In this document: positions 51,907-62,511 of the stretch, one piece after another
How positions within the stretch are numbered: the stretch's first letter is position 1
Layout: every line of letters begins with the position of its first letter
From: Agromyces aurantiacus
Lineage (GTDB): Bacteria; Actinomycetota; Actinomycetes; Actinomycetales; Microbacteriaceae
Assembly (NCBI RefSeq): GCF_016907355.1
Contig: NZ_JAFBBW010000001.1
Location: forward strand, 3,410,001-3,474,000
Reading direction: 5' to 3'
DNA length: 64,000 nucleotides
Program-made: the position numbers and the translations under genes
Notes under the pieces: model-generated
Databases searched by the model: none
What the model was told of the DNA's origin: nothing
What the model saw: the letters and a program-made list of their open reading frames with translations, nothing else

Positions 51907-52495
51907 CTCGGCTCGATCCGATGAGCCCGATGATCTCGGCCCGTGCGGCGGGCTCGGCGAGCGCGCCGCGGCTCGCGATCGTGATCGTCGAGCTGTGCTC
52001 CTGGCGGGCGCCTCGCGTGGTCACGCAGCCGTGCACGGCGTCGAGCACGACGAGCACGCCCCGCGGCTCGAGACCAGCCTCGAGCGCGTCGGCGATCTCC
52101 TCCGCGAGGCGCTCCTGCACCTGCGGGCGACTGGCGAGCGTGTCGACGACGGCCGGGATGCGGCTGAGGCCGACGACCTTGGCGCCGGGCAGGTACGCCA
52201 CGTGCGCGGTGCCGATGAAGGGCAGCAGGTGGTGCTCGCACACCGAACGGAAGTGGAGGTCGCGCAGCACGACGGCGTCGCCCGTGGCGGGCTCGCCGTC
52301 GTCGGCCGAGCCGGTGTCGACGGAGTCGGCGAGGAGGGCCTGCGGGTCGGCGCCGATGCCGCGGAAGTACTCGGCGTACGCCTCGGCGACGCGGGCGGGG
52401 GTGCGCTCGAGCCCGGGCCGTTCGGGGTCCTCGCCGATGGCGAGCAGCAGCTCGCGCACGGCGCGCTCGATGCGGGCGGTGTCGACCCCCGTCAT
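51899..52495 (-). CDS. folE: GTP cyclohydrolase I
   Basis: 198 residues: SVCEHHLLPFIGTAHVAYLPG (zinc Cys and His), GLSRIPAVVDTLASRPQVQERLAEEIADAL and GCVTTRGARQEHSST (second Cys and catalytic His). It is the first committed step of folate synthesis. It starts 22 bp after ftsH with GAGGAGG upstream of ATG 52495, and leads folE-folP-folB-folK. Confidence 0.95.
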   Translation of the reverse strand: MTGVDTARIERAVRELLLAIGEDPERPGLERTPARVAEAYAEYFRGIGADPQALLADSVDTGSADDGEPATGDAVVLRDLHFRSVCEHHLLPFIGTAHVAYLPGAKVVGLSRIPAVVDTLASRPQVQERLAEEIADALEAGLEPRGVLVVLDAVHGCVTTRGARQEHSSTITIASRGALAEPAARAEIIGLIGSSRGA

Positions 52496-52517
52496 GGCAC
52501 CCTCCTCACCGGCCGGC

Positions 52518-54533
<2,016 letters not shown>

Positions 54534-54615
54534 GGTCCTGCAAGGCTACAGCGGTGCCGCTGTGGACCGGCTCCCTGTTCGCTGAAAGCGGTGCGGGGCG
54601 GATGCCGCGGCGCGC

Positions 54616-56313
54616 CTACGACGTCGGCGGCTCCTCGAACGGCTCGCGCGGTCCGCGCTCCTGCCACTGCCCGAGGCGGTCGTCCATGTCGACCTCGGCC
54701 TGCCGCGCGCTGGGCGTGTACCCGAGCACGATGGGCAGGAAGCGGTCGCACGTCAGCGCCTGCAGCCGGAGGTCGCTCGTGGCCAGCACGGTGGCCGTGC
54801 GCGGGGTGCGCCGCAGCAGCGCGATCTCGCCGAAGCCCTCGCCCGGGCCGAGGGCGGCGACGACGCGCCCGTCGCCGACCACGTCGGCGTCGCCCGACTC
54901 GATGACGTAGAACCGGTCGCCGGCCTCGCCCTGCGTGAACACCGGCACGCCCGCGGGGACCGCGACCGGCTCGAGCGCCCGCGCGAGCTGCTCGATCGAG
55001 GGCAGCGGCAGCGTGTTCAGCATCGGCACCTGCCGGAGCAGCCCGACGTGCTGGTCGAGGTCGCCGACGGTGCGGTCGAGCGCGCGCAACCGGCGCCACG
55101 ACAGCGCGGCGAGCACGGGGCACAGCAGCCCGATCGCGATGAGGGCCGCCTGCACGCCGAGCCACTCGACGAGCACGGATGCCACGACCGCGCCGATCCC
55201 GACGAACACCGCGACGAGGCTCTCGAGCACGCCGAAGATGCGGGCGAGCACCTCGTCGGGCGCCATCCTCGCGATGAGCGTGAAGCCGGCGACGTCGACG
55301 AGGGCGTTGCCGATCCCGACGAACGAGAGCAGCGCCAGCGCGGTCGCCTGCTGCGGGAACACGCCGATGAGCGCGATCGGCAGGCCCCACAGTCCGATGC
55401 CGACCGCGAACCATCCGCCCAGCCGACTCGTGCCGACGAGGAGCGACGCCCCGAGCGACCCGAGCACGGCGCCGACACCCACCGCCGTCATGAGCGCCCC
55501 GACGCCGGGCTCGCCCGTCGCGAGCAGCTCGATCGCGACCACGACCGAGAACACGGTGAGCGCGCCGCGCGTGAGCGCCTGCGCGGCGGCGAGCGCGAGG
55601 ATCAGCACGAGGTCGCGGTTGCGCGCGACGGCCCTGAGCCCGTCGGCGGCCTCCCTCGCGAGGTTCGGGCGGCTCGGCGCCGGAGGACGCGGGGGCGCCT
55701 CGTAGCGGAGCCCCACGAGCACGGCCGCGGCGGCGAACGAGGCGGCGGCCGCGACGGCGAACACCACGTCGACGCCGGTGAACTGGAGCAGCACCGCCGC
55801 CAGGAGCGGACCCACGAGCGTGGCCGCCGAGTCGAGCAGGCCCCGGACCATGTTGGCGCTCGCGAGCTCGTACCCGGTGCGGCAGAGCGAGGGCAGCAGG
55901 GCGGAGTGCGCCGGCCGGTAGAGCGTCGCCGCGATCGTCGAGACGACCGCGAGGGCGTAGACGATGCCGGTCTCGCCTCCGACCGCGACGACCACGGCGG
56001 CGCCCGCGGTCGCGACCCCGCGGACGAGCGAGACCAGGATGAGCACGCGCTCGCGCCGGCCGCGGTCGGCGATCGGCGCGAGCAGCGGCGCGAAGACCGC
56101 GGACGGCACCATCCGGAGCAGCCCGACGAGCCCCACGGCCACCGCGCCGCCGGCGCGATACGCGACGATCCCGAGCGCCACGGTGAACGCCCACTCGGCG
56201 GTCCAGGCGCCGAGGAAGCTGAGCTGCGCACGGCGCAGGTCGGGATTGACCCACTTGCTCGCGAACGCGGCGGCGGCGCCGCGCACCCGGCTCCGACGCC
56301 CCCCTCGGCTCAT
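54616..56313 (-). CDS. MFS-type transporter fused to a C-terminal cyclic-nucleotide-binding domain
   Basis: 565 residues. Residues 1-410 form about twelve membrane helices with MFS_3-like sequence and a cytoplasmic GYELASANMVRGLLDSAATLVGP loop. Residues 430-540 are a cNMP-binding (CAP_ED) jelly roll: PSIEQLARALEPVAVPAGVPVFTQGEAGDRFYVIESGDADV, then GPGEGFGEIALLRRTPRTATV in the position of the phosphate-binding cassette. Transport may be gated by a cyclic nucleotide. TAGAGT lies 6 nt before ATG 56313. It sits between hpt and ftsH, which are adjacent in many actinobacteria. Confidence 0.86.
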   Translation of the reverse strand: MSRGGRRSRVRGAAAAFASKWVNPDLRRAQLSFLGAWTAEWAFTVALGIVAYRAGGAVAVGLVGLLRMVPSAVFAPLLAPIADRGRRERVLILVSLVRGVATAGAAVVVAVGGETGIVYALAVVSTIAATLYRPAHSALLPSLCRTGYELASANMVRGLLDSAATLVGPLLAAVLLQFTGVDVVFAVAAAASFAAAAVLVGLRYEAPPRPPAPSRPNLAREAADGLRAVARNRDLVLILALAAAQALTRGALTVFSVVVAIELLATGEPGVGALMTAVGVGAVLGSLGASLLVGTSRLGGWFAVGIGLWGLPIALIGVFPQQATALALLSFVGIGNALVDVAGFTLIARMAPDEVLARIFGVLESLVAVFVGIGAVVASVLVEWLGVQAALIAIGLLCPVLAALSWRRLRALDRTVGDLDQHVGLLRQVPMLNTLPLPSIEQLARALEPVAVPAGVPVFTQGEAGDRFYVIESGDADVVGDGRVVAALGPGEGFGEIALLRRTPRTATVLATSDLRLQALTCDRFLPIVLGYTPSARQAEVDMDDRLGQWQERGPREPFEEPPTS

Positions 56314-56344
56314 GAGGAGACTCTAGGCCGGGGCGGCCCGGCTG

Positions 56345-56896
<552 letters not shown>

Positions 56897-56956
56897 CCCG
56901 GGCTCCTCCATCTGGTCCATGGGCGAACGGATGGCACGAGCCTAGCCCGCGCGCGT

Positions 56957-57964
56957 TCAGGCCGAGGCGCCCGCCGTGAACTCGATCCGGGCGCCGACCC
57001 GCGCGGCGCGGCATCCCGGCAGGTCGATCGGGCCCTGCCCGCGCCAGTCGGTCACGAGACGGGCGACCTCGAGCGTCTGCCGGCGGCTCAGCGCGACGCC
57101 GAACTCGCTCGCGACCACGTGCCGGATGATCCGCTGGCGTAGGGCGGCAGGGTTCGCGGCAAGCGCGCCGACCGAGACGGCGATGCCGGCCTCGGCGGGC
57201 TCGCAGATCTCCTCGATGAACTCCTCGATCTGCTCGGCGAACGCCTGCTCGTCCTCCCGGAGCTGCTCGGCCGTGCGCGCGAGGGCCTCGGCGACGCCCG
57301 GCCCGAGCTCGGCCTCGAGCACCGGCAGCACGCGCTCGCGCACGCGCACGCGCGCATACGCGGGATCGGTGTTGTGCGGGTCGTCCCACGGCACGAGACC
57401 CGCGTCGAGGCAGGCCTGCCGCGTGGTCGCGCGGCGGATGCCGAGCAGCGGCCGCGCGTACCGCCCCGACCGGGGTGCCATGCCGGCGAGGCTCGCGGCG
57501 CCCGAGCCGCGCGCGAGTCCGAGCAGCACGGTCTCGGCCTGATCGTCGAGCGTGTGGCCGAGCAGCACGAGCTCGGCTCCGGTCTCGCCGGCGGCCGCGT
57601 CGAGCGCGGCGTAGCGTGCGGCGCGCGCGGCGCCCTCGGGTCCCGCGCCACCGGGTGCGGCGCCCGCGTCGACGCGGCGCACGAGCACCGGCTCGAGGCC
57701 GAGGTCGCGGGCGACGGATGCCGCGGCATCCGCCTGCTCGCCCGACCCCGGCTGCAGGCCGTGGTCGACGATCACCGCGCCCGCGCGCCATTCGGCCCTC
57801 GGGGCCTCGAACGCAGCGGCCGCGGCGAGCGCGAGCGAGTCGGGCCCGCCCGACAAGGCGACGAGCGCGAGGGGGGCATCCTCCCGGGACGCCAGCACCG
57901 AGCGCACCGCGCGCCGCACGTCGGCGATCGGCGGCGTCAGGCGTGGACGGCGCTCGGAGGGCAT
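56957..57964 (-). CDS. tilS: tRNA(Ile)-lysidine synthetase
   Basis: 335 residues. The PP-loop ALSGGPDSLAL (about residues 37-47), GHTLDDQAETVLLGLARGSG and DDPHNTDPAYARVRVRERVLP are TilS signatures; a helical C-terminal domain follows. It modifies C34 of tRNA-Ile(CAU), allowing AUA decoding. ATG 57964 is 6 nt downstream of TAAGGT, so the message is probably leaderless. Its -10 overlaps that of the divergent ppa gene. Confidence 0.92.
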   Translation of the reverse strand: MPSERRPRLTPPIADVRRAVRSVLASREDAPLALVALSGGPDSLALAAAAAFEAPRAEWRAGAVIVDHGLQPGSGEQADAAASVARDLGLEPVLVRRVDAGAAPGGAGPEGAARAARYAALDAAAGETGAELVLLGHTLDDQAETVLLGLARGSGAASLAGMAPRSGRYARPLLGIRRATTRQACLDAGLVPWDDPHNTDPAYARVRVRERVLPVLEAELGPGVAEALARTAEQLREDEQAFAEQIEEFIEEICEPAEAGIAVSVGALAANPAALRQRIIRHVVASEFGVALSRRQTLEVARLVTDWRGQGPIDLPGCRAARVGARIEFTAGASA

Positions 57965-57968
57965 CACG

Positions 57969-57976
57969 TAACCTTA
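57969..57976. promoter_or_regulatory. overlapping divergent -10 boxes of tilS and ppa
   Basis: The 8 bp TAACCTTA contain TAACCT on the plus strand (for ppa, leader about 45 nt) and TAAGGT on the minus strand (for tilS, leaderless). One site therefore probably drives both directions. Confidence 0.55.
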
Positions 57977-58025
57977 TTCCGGCCATCCGGGCGCGAGCGC
58001 GCCATCCGGACACGAGGAGAACAGC

Positions 58026-58517
58026 ATGGGCGAGTACGCCGCCGTCATCGAGATCCCCAAGGGGAGCCGCAACAAGTACGAGGTCGACCACGAGACCGGC
58101 CGGGTCTTCCTCGACCGCGTGCTCTACACGAACTTCGTCTACCCGACCGACTACGGGTTCTTCGAGAACACGCTCGGCGACGACGGCGACCCGCTCGACG
58201 TGCTCGTGCTCACCCAGTACCCGCTGTTCCCGGGCGTGGGCGTGAAGGTTCGCCCGGTCGGCGTCTTCAACATGGTCGACGACGGCGGCGGCGACGCGAA
58301 GATCATCGCGGTGCCCGCGGGCGACCCCCGCTGGGACTACATCCAGGACGTCGACTCGATCCCCGAGTACACGAAGAAGGAGATCGAGCACTTCTTCGAG
58401 CACTACAAGGACCTCGAGCCCGGCAAGTGGGTCAAGACCGAGGGGTGGGCGAACGCGGCCGAGGCCGAGGCGCTCATCGCGAAGGCGATCGAGGCGTTCC
58501 CGGGCCACGGGCACTGA
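58026..58517 (+). CDS. ppa: inorganic pyrophosphatase
   Basis: 163 residues, family I PPase: [38 protein letters not shown] (Asp cluster binding Mg), [13 protein letters not shown] and [16 protein letters not shown]. It drives biosynthetic reactions by removing PPi. It has an excellent ribosome site, GAGGAGAACAGC before ATG 58026, and more AAG/AAC codons than its neighbours, as expected for a highly expressed gene. Confidence 0.96.
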   Translation: MGEYAAVIEIPKGSRNKYEVDHETGRVFLDRVLYTNFVYPTDYGFFENTLGDDGDPLDVLVLTQYPLFPGVGVKVRPVGVFNMVDDGGGDAKIIAVPAGDPRWDYIQDVDSIPEYTKKEIEHFFEHYKDLEPGKWVKTEGWANAAEAEALIAKAIEAFPGHGH

Positions 58518-58523
58518 GCATCG

Positions 58524-58545
58524 GGCGGATGTCGCGACATCCGCC
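58524..58545. repeat. perfect 22-bp palindrome of two facing GGATGTCGC motifs
   Basis: GGCGGATGTCG meets its reverse complement with no loop, 6 bp after the ppa stop and before a separate terminator hairpin. It is one of several such head-to-head pairs (also at 32043-32076 and 57715-57735). Confidence 0.7.
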
Positions 58546-58554
58546 GCACGCATC

Positions 58555-58586
58555 GAACGGGGCGAGCCGACCGGCTCGCCCCGTTC
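58555..58586. terminator. bidirectional terminator between ppa and the M23 gene
   Basis: Perfect 14-bp stem GAACGGGGCGAGCC/GGCTCGCCCCGTTC with a 4-nt loop, between convergent genes. Confidence 0.85.
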
Positions 58587-58592
58587 CGCGTC

Positions 58593-59921
58593 TCAGCCCA
58601 GGTAGACCCCGCGTGCCGCCATGAAGGGCACCGGGTCGATGCGGCTCCAGCCGTTGTAGACCTCGAAGTGCAGGTGGCATCCGGTGGATGCGCCCGTGGT
58701 GCCGCTCGAGGCGATGACCTGGCCCGAACTCACCCACTGGCCGTAGCCGACGAACAGGCCGCCGTCCCGGATGTGCGCGTAGCCGGTGTAGATGCCGCCG
58801 CCGTGGTCGATCTTCAGGTAGTTGCCGTAGCTGCCCGACCAGCCGGCGTAGACGACCGTGCCGGAGTAGGCGGCGTAGATCGGCGCCGAGCATCCGGTGG
58901 CGATGTCGGTCGCGTAGTGGAACGGGTTCGAGCAGTAGCCGCCACTGCAGATCACTTCGCGCGGGCCGTAGTTGCCCGAGATGTAGCCGTACGCCGGCTT
59001 CGACCATCCCGAGGAGGATGGCGCACCCGCGCCGCCTCCACCACTGCCGCCTCCGCCGCCGGCCGCTGCGGCCTCCGCCTCGCGACGGCGCCGCTCCTCC
59101 TCGGCCTTGCGCCGGCGCTCCTCCTCTTCCTTGCGCTTGCGCTCGCCCTCCTGGTACGCGGCGGTCGTCTTCGCCTCCGTGTCCTTCAGGAACTTCAGCT
59201 GCTGGTCGAGCTCGATCTTGCGCGCCTCCGACTCGGCGAGCGCCGCCTCGGCCGCGGCCTGCGCGGCCTGCGCCGCGGCGAGCGCCTCCTCGGCGGCGAT
59301 GCGCAGCTTCTCGCGCTCGGCCCGCGCGACCTCGGCCTGGTCGGCGAGCGATTGCGCGGTGTTGGTCGACTCCTTGGCCTCGGCGTAGATGTCGGCGGTG
59401 CGCTCGACGAGCTTCTCCATCGAGCCGAGCTTCGCCAGCAGCTCGTCGGTGCGCGCGGACTCCCCCGCGTCGAGCATGAGGTTCACGCCGAGGTCGGTGC
59501 CGCCCGTGCGGTACAGCTGCGCGGCGAGCTGGCCGGCGTTGCGCTCGGCGTCGGCCGCCTCGGCCGCGGCGCTGTCGGCCTGCGCCTGGATCTCGTCGGC
59601 GCGGCGCACGGCATCGTCGTACTGCTGCTGCGCGACCAGCAGCTCCTCGGTGCGGCGCTCGGCCTCGGCACGCGCGACCGCGACGTTCTCCTCGAGCTGG
59701 GCGATGAGCCCGATGATCTGGTCCACGGCCTTCGCGGCGGCGGCGGTGTCGGCCTTGGCCTTCTGCACCTCGTCCCACGTGGGGTAGTCGGCGGCGATCG
59801 CCGGAACCGGATCGGCCACGACGCCGCCCGTCGCCGCGATCACGAGGGCGAGCACGGCGGCGAAGGCACGCAGGCGCGAGCCCACCCGGCCGAACGCTCG
59901 GCGCTCTGCGGTTCGCGACAT
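58593..59921 (-). CDS. secreted M23-family peptidoglycan hydrolase with coiled coil
   Basis: 442 residues. The signal peptide (basic start, then FAAVLALVIAATGGVVA) ends near AIAADYP. Residues 45-320 are a long coiled coil rich in Ala, Glu and Arg ending in a KRKEEEERRRKAEEERRRRE stretch and a Gly/Ser linker. The C-terminal M23 domain has FHYATDIATG (His, Asp) and HLHFEV (His-x-His) zinc ligands. The layout matches NlpC/EnvC-like cell-separation or wall-cleavage factors. ATG 59921 has a GGGGA ribosome site; TAGTGT at 59994-59989 is a likely -10. Confidence 0.88.
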   Translation of the reverse strand: MSRTAERRAFGRVGSRLRAFAAVLALVIAATGGVVADPVPAIAADYPTWDEVQKAKADTAAAAKAVDQIIGLIAQLEENVAVARAEAERRTEELLVAQQQYDDAVRRADEIQAQADSAAAEAADAERNAGQLAAQLYRTGGTDLGVNLMLDAGESARTDELLAKLGSMEKLVERTADIYAEAKESTNTAQSLADQAEVARAEREKLRIAAEEALAAAQAAQAAAEAALAESEARKIELDQQLKFLKDTEAKTTAAYQEGERKRKEEEERRRKAEEERRRREAEAAAAGGGGGSGGGGAGAPSSSGWSKPAYGYISGNYGPREVICSGGYCSNPFHYATDIATGCSAPIYAAYSGTVVYAGWSGSYGNYLKIDHGGGIYTGYAHIRDGGLFVGYGQWVSSGQVIASSGTTGASTGCHLHFEVYNGWSRIDPVPFMAARGVYLG

Positions 59922-60057
59922 GATTCCCCATCCGCGCGGGCCCTGCGGCGCCGCGCTCATGACTCTCGTGCGGGCAGTGGCCCTTGCCACACTAAGGACG
60001 CACGGGCCGGTCCCCCGGCATTTCCGCGGGCATCGGCGTGTCGCGGACGCGCTCGTT

Positions 60058-60086
60058 TTGGAATCTCGCAGCCGACCGCGTATGCT
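60058..60086 (+). promoter_or_regulatory. promoter of the tRNA-Glu-Asp transcript
   Basis: -35 TTGGAA (60058-60063), 17-bp spacer, -10 TATGCT (60081-60086), about 45 bp before tRNA-Glu. Confidence 0.75.
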
Positions 60087-60131
60087 CTCTTCTCGGCGGT
60101 CGTGCCCAGCACGGCCACTGCCGGAACATCC

Positions 60132-60204
60132 GGCCCCATCGTTTAGCGGCCTAGGACACCGCCCTTTCACGGCGGCAGCACGGGTTCGAATCCCGTTGGG
60201 GTCA
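60132..60204 (+). tRNA. tRNA-Glu (TTC)
   Basis: 73 nt. Acceptor GGCCCCA/TGGGGTC (one G-U pair), anticodon stem-loop CCGCC-CTTTCAC-GGCGG with anticodon TTC, T-loop GGTTCGAATCC, discriminator A. CCA is not encoded. Confidence 0.95.
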
Positions 60205-60242
60205 CTCGATGGGTCCGGTACAATTGAACAGCTTCTTTACGA

Positions 60243-60316
60243 GGCCCTGTGGCGCAGTTGGTTAGCGTGCCGCCCTGTCACGGCGGAGGTCGCGGGTTCA
60301 AGTCCCGTCAGGGTCG
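60243..60316 (+). tRNA. tRNA-Asp (GTC)
   Basis: 74 nt. Acceptor GGCCCTG/CAGGGTC, anticodon stem-loop CCGCC-CTGTCAC-GGCGG with anticodon GTC, T-loop GGTTCAAGTCC, discriminator G. Confidence 0.95.
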
Positions 60317-60326
60317 CTCAGGCGAC

Positions 60327-60356
60327 AAGCCCTTTCCCTTTCGAGAGAAGGGGCTT
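60327..60356 (+). terminator. terminator after tRNA-Asp
   Basis: AAGCCCTTTC pairs with GAAGGGGCTT (one G-U), followed by TCTCCTTAT. Confidence 0.75.
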
Positions 60357-60400
60357 TCTCCTTATCGAGGCACCGTCCGGTTCGCCGGCGGATGTCGCGA

Positions 60401-60473
60401 GGCTCTGTAGCTCAGTTGGTAGAGCGTTCGACTGAAAATCGAAAGGTCACCGGATCGATGCCGGTCGGAGCCA
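60401..60473 (+). tRNA. tRNA-Phe (GAA)
   Basis: 73 nt. Acceptor GGCTCTG/CGGAGCC, anticodon stem-loop TTCGA-CTGAAAA-TCGAA with anticodon GAA, discriminator A followed by an unrelated CA. Confidence 0.95.
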
Positions 60474-60484
60474 CATCGAGATGA

Positions 60485-60512
60485 AGACCCCCGGGCAGGC
60501 GCCCGGGGGTCT
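60485..60512 (+). terminator. terminator after tRNA-Phe
   Basis: Perfect 12-bp stem AGACCCCCGGGC/GCCCGGGGGTCT with a 4-nt loop and a following TCTCGTTC. The stretch from here to the operator at 60707 (about 195 bp) holds no gene I can support. Confidence 0.85.
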
Positions 60513-60706
60513 TCTCGTTCCGGCCGGGCCGGCGGGTGCGGTTCCGCGGCCGATTCAGGCAATCCGCGCGCACGCAACGTGATCGGAGACCACGGCCGCC
60601 TCGGAGCCTGGGGCACCCGTCAGCCATCGCGACGGCCCCGGCGTCGGATGGCACGTCCGTGGGGCACCCCGGCCGTGCGCCGTCTGACTGGTTTCGGGCG
60701 AATCGG

Positions 60707-60725
60707 AATACCCCCTAGGGGTATT
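60707..60725. promoter_or_regulatory. CsoR-type operator AATACCCC-CTA-GGGGTATT
   Basis: 8-bp perfect arms around CTA, 45 bp before the MFS start. Pseudo-palindromes of the TACCCC/GGGGTA kind are recognised by CsoR/CstR/RcnR-family copper, persulfide or nickel sensors; no such regulator gene is in the window. Confidence 0.65.
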
Positions 60726-60769
60726 TGGTTACACAGGTATCCCGACCCGGTCCTCGCAGGAGGAAGACC

Positions 60770-62035
60770 ATGCGACTGTTCAAGATCCGCGACTACCGCC
60801 ACCTCTTCAGCGCGCAGGTGATCGCACTGTTCGGCACCGGGCTGACGACCGTCGCCCTCGGCCTGCTGGCCTATGATCTCGCCGGACCCCAGGCCGGTCA
60901 GGTGCTCGGCACGGCGCTGACGATCAAGATGGTCCTCTATGTGATCATCGCCCCGATCGCAGCGGCATACATCGACCGGCTTCCCCGGCGGGTGTTCCTC
61001 GTCACGCTGGACGCCCTGCGCGCCATCGTCGTCCTCGCGCTTCCGTTCATCACCGAGGTCTGGCACGTGTACGTCCTGATCGGCCTCCTCCAGGCCTCCT
61101 CCGCGGCGTTCACCCCGACGTTCCAAGCGGTGATCCCCGACATCGTGACCGACAAGGCCGACTACACGCGGGCCCTGTCCGCCTCGCAGGTCGCCTACAC
61201 GATGGAGAGCCTGCTCAGCCCGGTGCTGGCCGCCATCGCGCTCAGCTTCATGAGCTTCAGCTGGCTGTTCCTCGGCACGTCGCTCGGCTTCATCCTCTCC
61301 ACCCTGCTCGTCCTCTCGACCCGCATCCCGAACGCCGGCCGAGGCACGCGCTCCGGCGCCTGGGACCGTGCCACCTCGGGGATCAGGACATTCCTGCGCA
61401 CACCGAAGCTCCGCGGCGTGATCGCCCTCAACCTGGTCGTCGCGGCCGCCGGCTCGATCGTGATCGTCAACACGGTCACCTACGTGCGCGACGAACTCGG
61501 CGGCTCGCAATCGGCCGTCGCCTGGATGCTCGCCGCGTCCGGCACGGGCTCACTGATCGCAGCCCTCACCCTCCCCCGCGTGCTGGACCGGATCGCCGAA
61601 CGCACGGTCATGCTGACCGGCGCCGCAGTGCTGTCGGTCGCCACGATCACGGCCGCCGCGCTCACCGCCGCCGGGATCATCACGTGGGCCGGCACCGCCA
61701 TCCTCTGGCTCCTGATCGGATCGGGCATGGCCATGATCGTCACGCCCACGGGACGGATCCTTCGCGGATCAGTGGAACCCACGAGGCTGCCCCAGGTCTT
61801 CGCCGCGCAGTTCTCGCTGTCGCACCTGGCCTGGCTCCTGACGTACCCGATCGCGGGATGGCTCGGTACGGCCATGGGGCTTACGATCACCTGGTCCGCG
61901 CTCGCCATCCTGGCGGTGGCCGGAGCAGTCGCCGCCCGCTCGCTCTGGACCCGGAACGGAGCGCGCGGACCGGCTCAGGCACCGGCGACCTCGCTCCGGG
62001 CTCGCGGCCCGCTGGGCTCGGTCGAGCACGCCTGA
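60770..62035 (+). CDS. MFS transporter under a CsoR-like operator
   Basis: 421 residues with about twelve membrane helices. The N-terminus MRLFKIRDYRHLFSAQVIALFGTGLTTVALGLLAYDLAG and the loop AAAYIDRLPRRVFLVTLDALRA are MFS_3-like drug/metabolite efflux signatures. AGGAGGAAGACC precedes ATG 60770. The operator upstream suggests induction by copper or reactive sulfur, and efflux of a related stressor is the natural inference. Codon use is slightly less GC3-extreme than in neighbours, and the gene sits directly after a tRNA cluster, a common integration site, so acquisition is possible. Confidence 0.82.
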   Translation: MRLFKIRDYRHLFSAQVIALFGTGLTTVALGLLAYDLAGPQAGQVLGTALTIKMVLYVIIAPIAAAYIDRLPRRVFLVTLDALRAIVVLALPFITEVWHVYVLIGLLQASSAAFTPTFQAVIPDIVTDKADYTRALSASQVAYTMESLLSPVLAAIALSFMSFSWLFLGTSLGFILSTLLVLSTRIPNAGRGTRSGAWDRATSGIRTFLRTPKLRGVIALNLVVAAAGSIVIVNTVTYVRDELGGSQSAVAWMLAASGTGSLIAALTLPRVLDRIAERTVMLTGAAVLSVATITAAALTAAGIITWAGTAILWLLIGSGMAMIVTPTGRILRGSVEPTRLPQVFAAQFSLSHLAWLLTYPIAGWLGTAMGLTITWSALAILAVAGAVAARSLWTRNGARGPAQAPATSLRARGPLGSVEHA

Positions 62036-62054
62036 TTCCCAGACCTTCGCTGAT

Positions 62055-62435
62055 CTAGCCGGTGACGGCGGTCATCCGGATGGAGACGAGGATGCCGGGG
62101 AATTCGACGCCGAGCTTCGCGACGTACCGCGTCGGCGGAGCCGACGGGAACCAGCGTGCGTACTCTTCGTTGAGGCCGGGGAAGTCCTCGGGGCGGGTGA
62201 GCAGCACGCCGACCTCGACGACGTCGTCGAGCGTCGCCCCGCCCGCCTTCAGGATCGCCTCGCAGTTCGCGAGCGCCTGCCGGGTCTGCTCCTGGATGGT
62301 GTCACCCGCGAGCACCCCGCTTCTCACGTCGACGCCCACCGTGCCCGAGACGTAGACGTGCGCCCCGACTCGCACGCCCTGGCTGTAGAACGGCGACGTC
62401 GGTGCATCCGGGGTGCTGATGATCTCCTTGGCCAT
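62055..62435 (-). CDS. RidA family (YjgF/YER057c/UK114) protein
   Basis: 126 residues: PFYSQGVRVGAHVYVSGTVGVD, QTRQALANCEAILKAGGATLDDVVEVGVLL and the C-terminal PPTRYVAKLGVEFPGILVSIRMTAV. The conserved Arg (RYVA in place of the usual R before the acidic residue) is retained, so enamine/imine deaminase activity is plausible. GGGAGGAGG with 6-nt spacing precedes ATG 62435. It follows the deaminase gene in the same direction. Confidence 0.88.
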   Translation of the reverse strand: MAKEIISTPDAPTSPFYSQGVRVGAHVYVSGTVGVDVRSGVLAGDTIQEQTRQALANCEAILKAGGATLDDVVEVGVLLTRPEDFPGLNEEYARWFPSAPPTRYVAKLGVEFPGILVSIRMTAVTG

Positions 62436-62511
62436 TGCGAGCCTCCTCCCTCGGCGCACGCACCCGATCGATGGTGTGCATCGTGGCAGAGGTCGGCGCG
62501 CGCCGCACGCC

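Noticed and set aside
60132..60770. A genomic island integrated at the tRNA cluster
   Set aside because: No integrase, no repeated tRNA 3' end and only one gene with slightly different codon use; evidence is too thin to call an island.
60536..60821. Short frames between tRNA-Phe and the MFS gene
   Set aside because: Arg/Pro-rich shadow translations; the interval holds the operator and promoter of the MFS gene.
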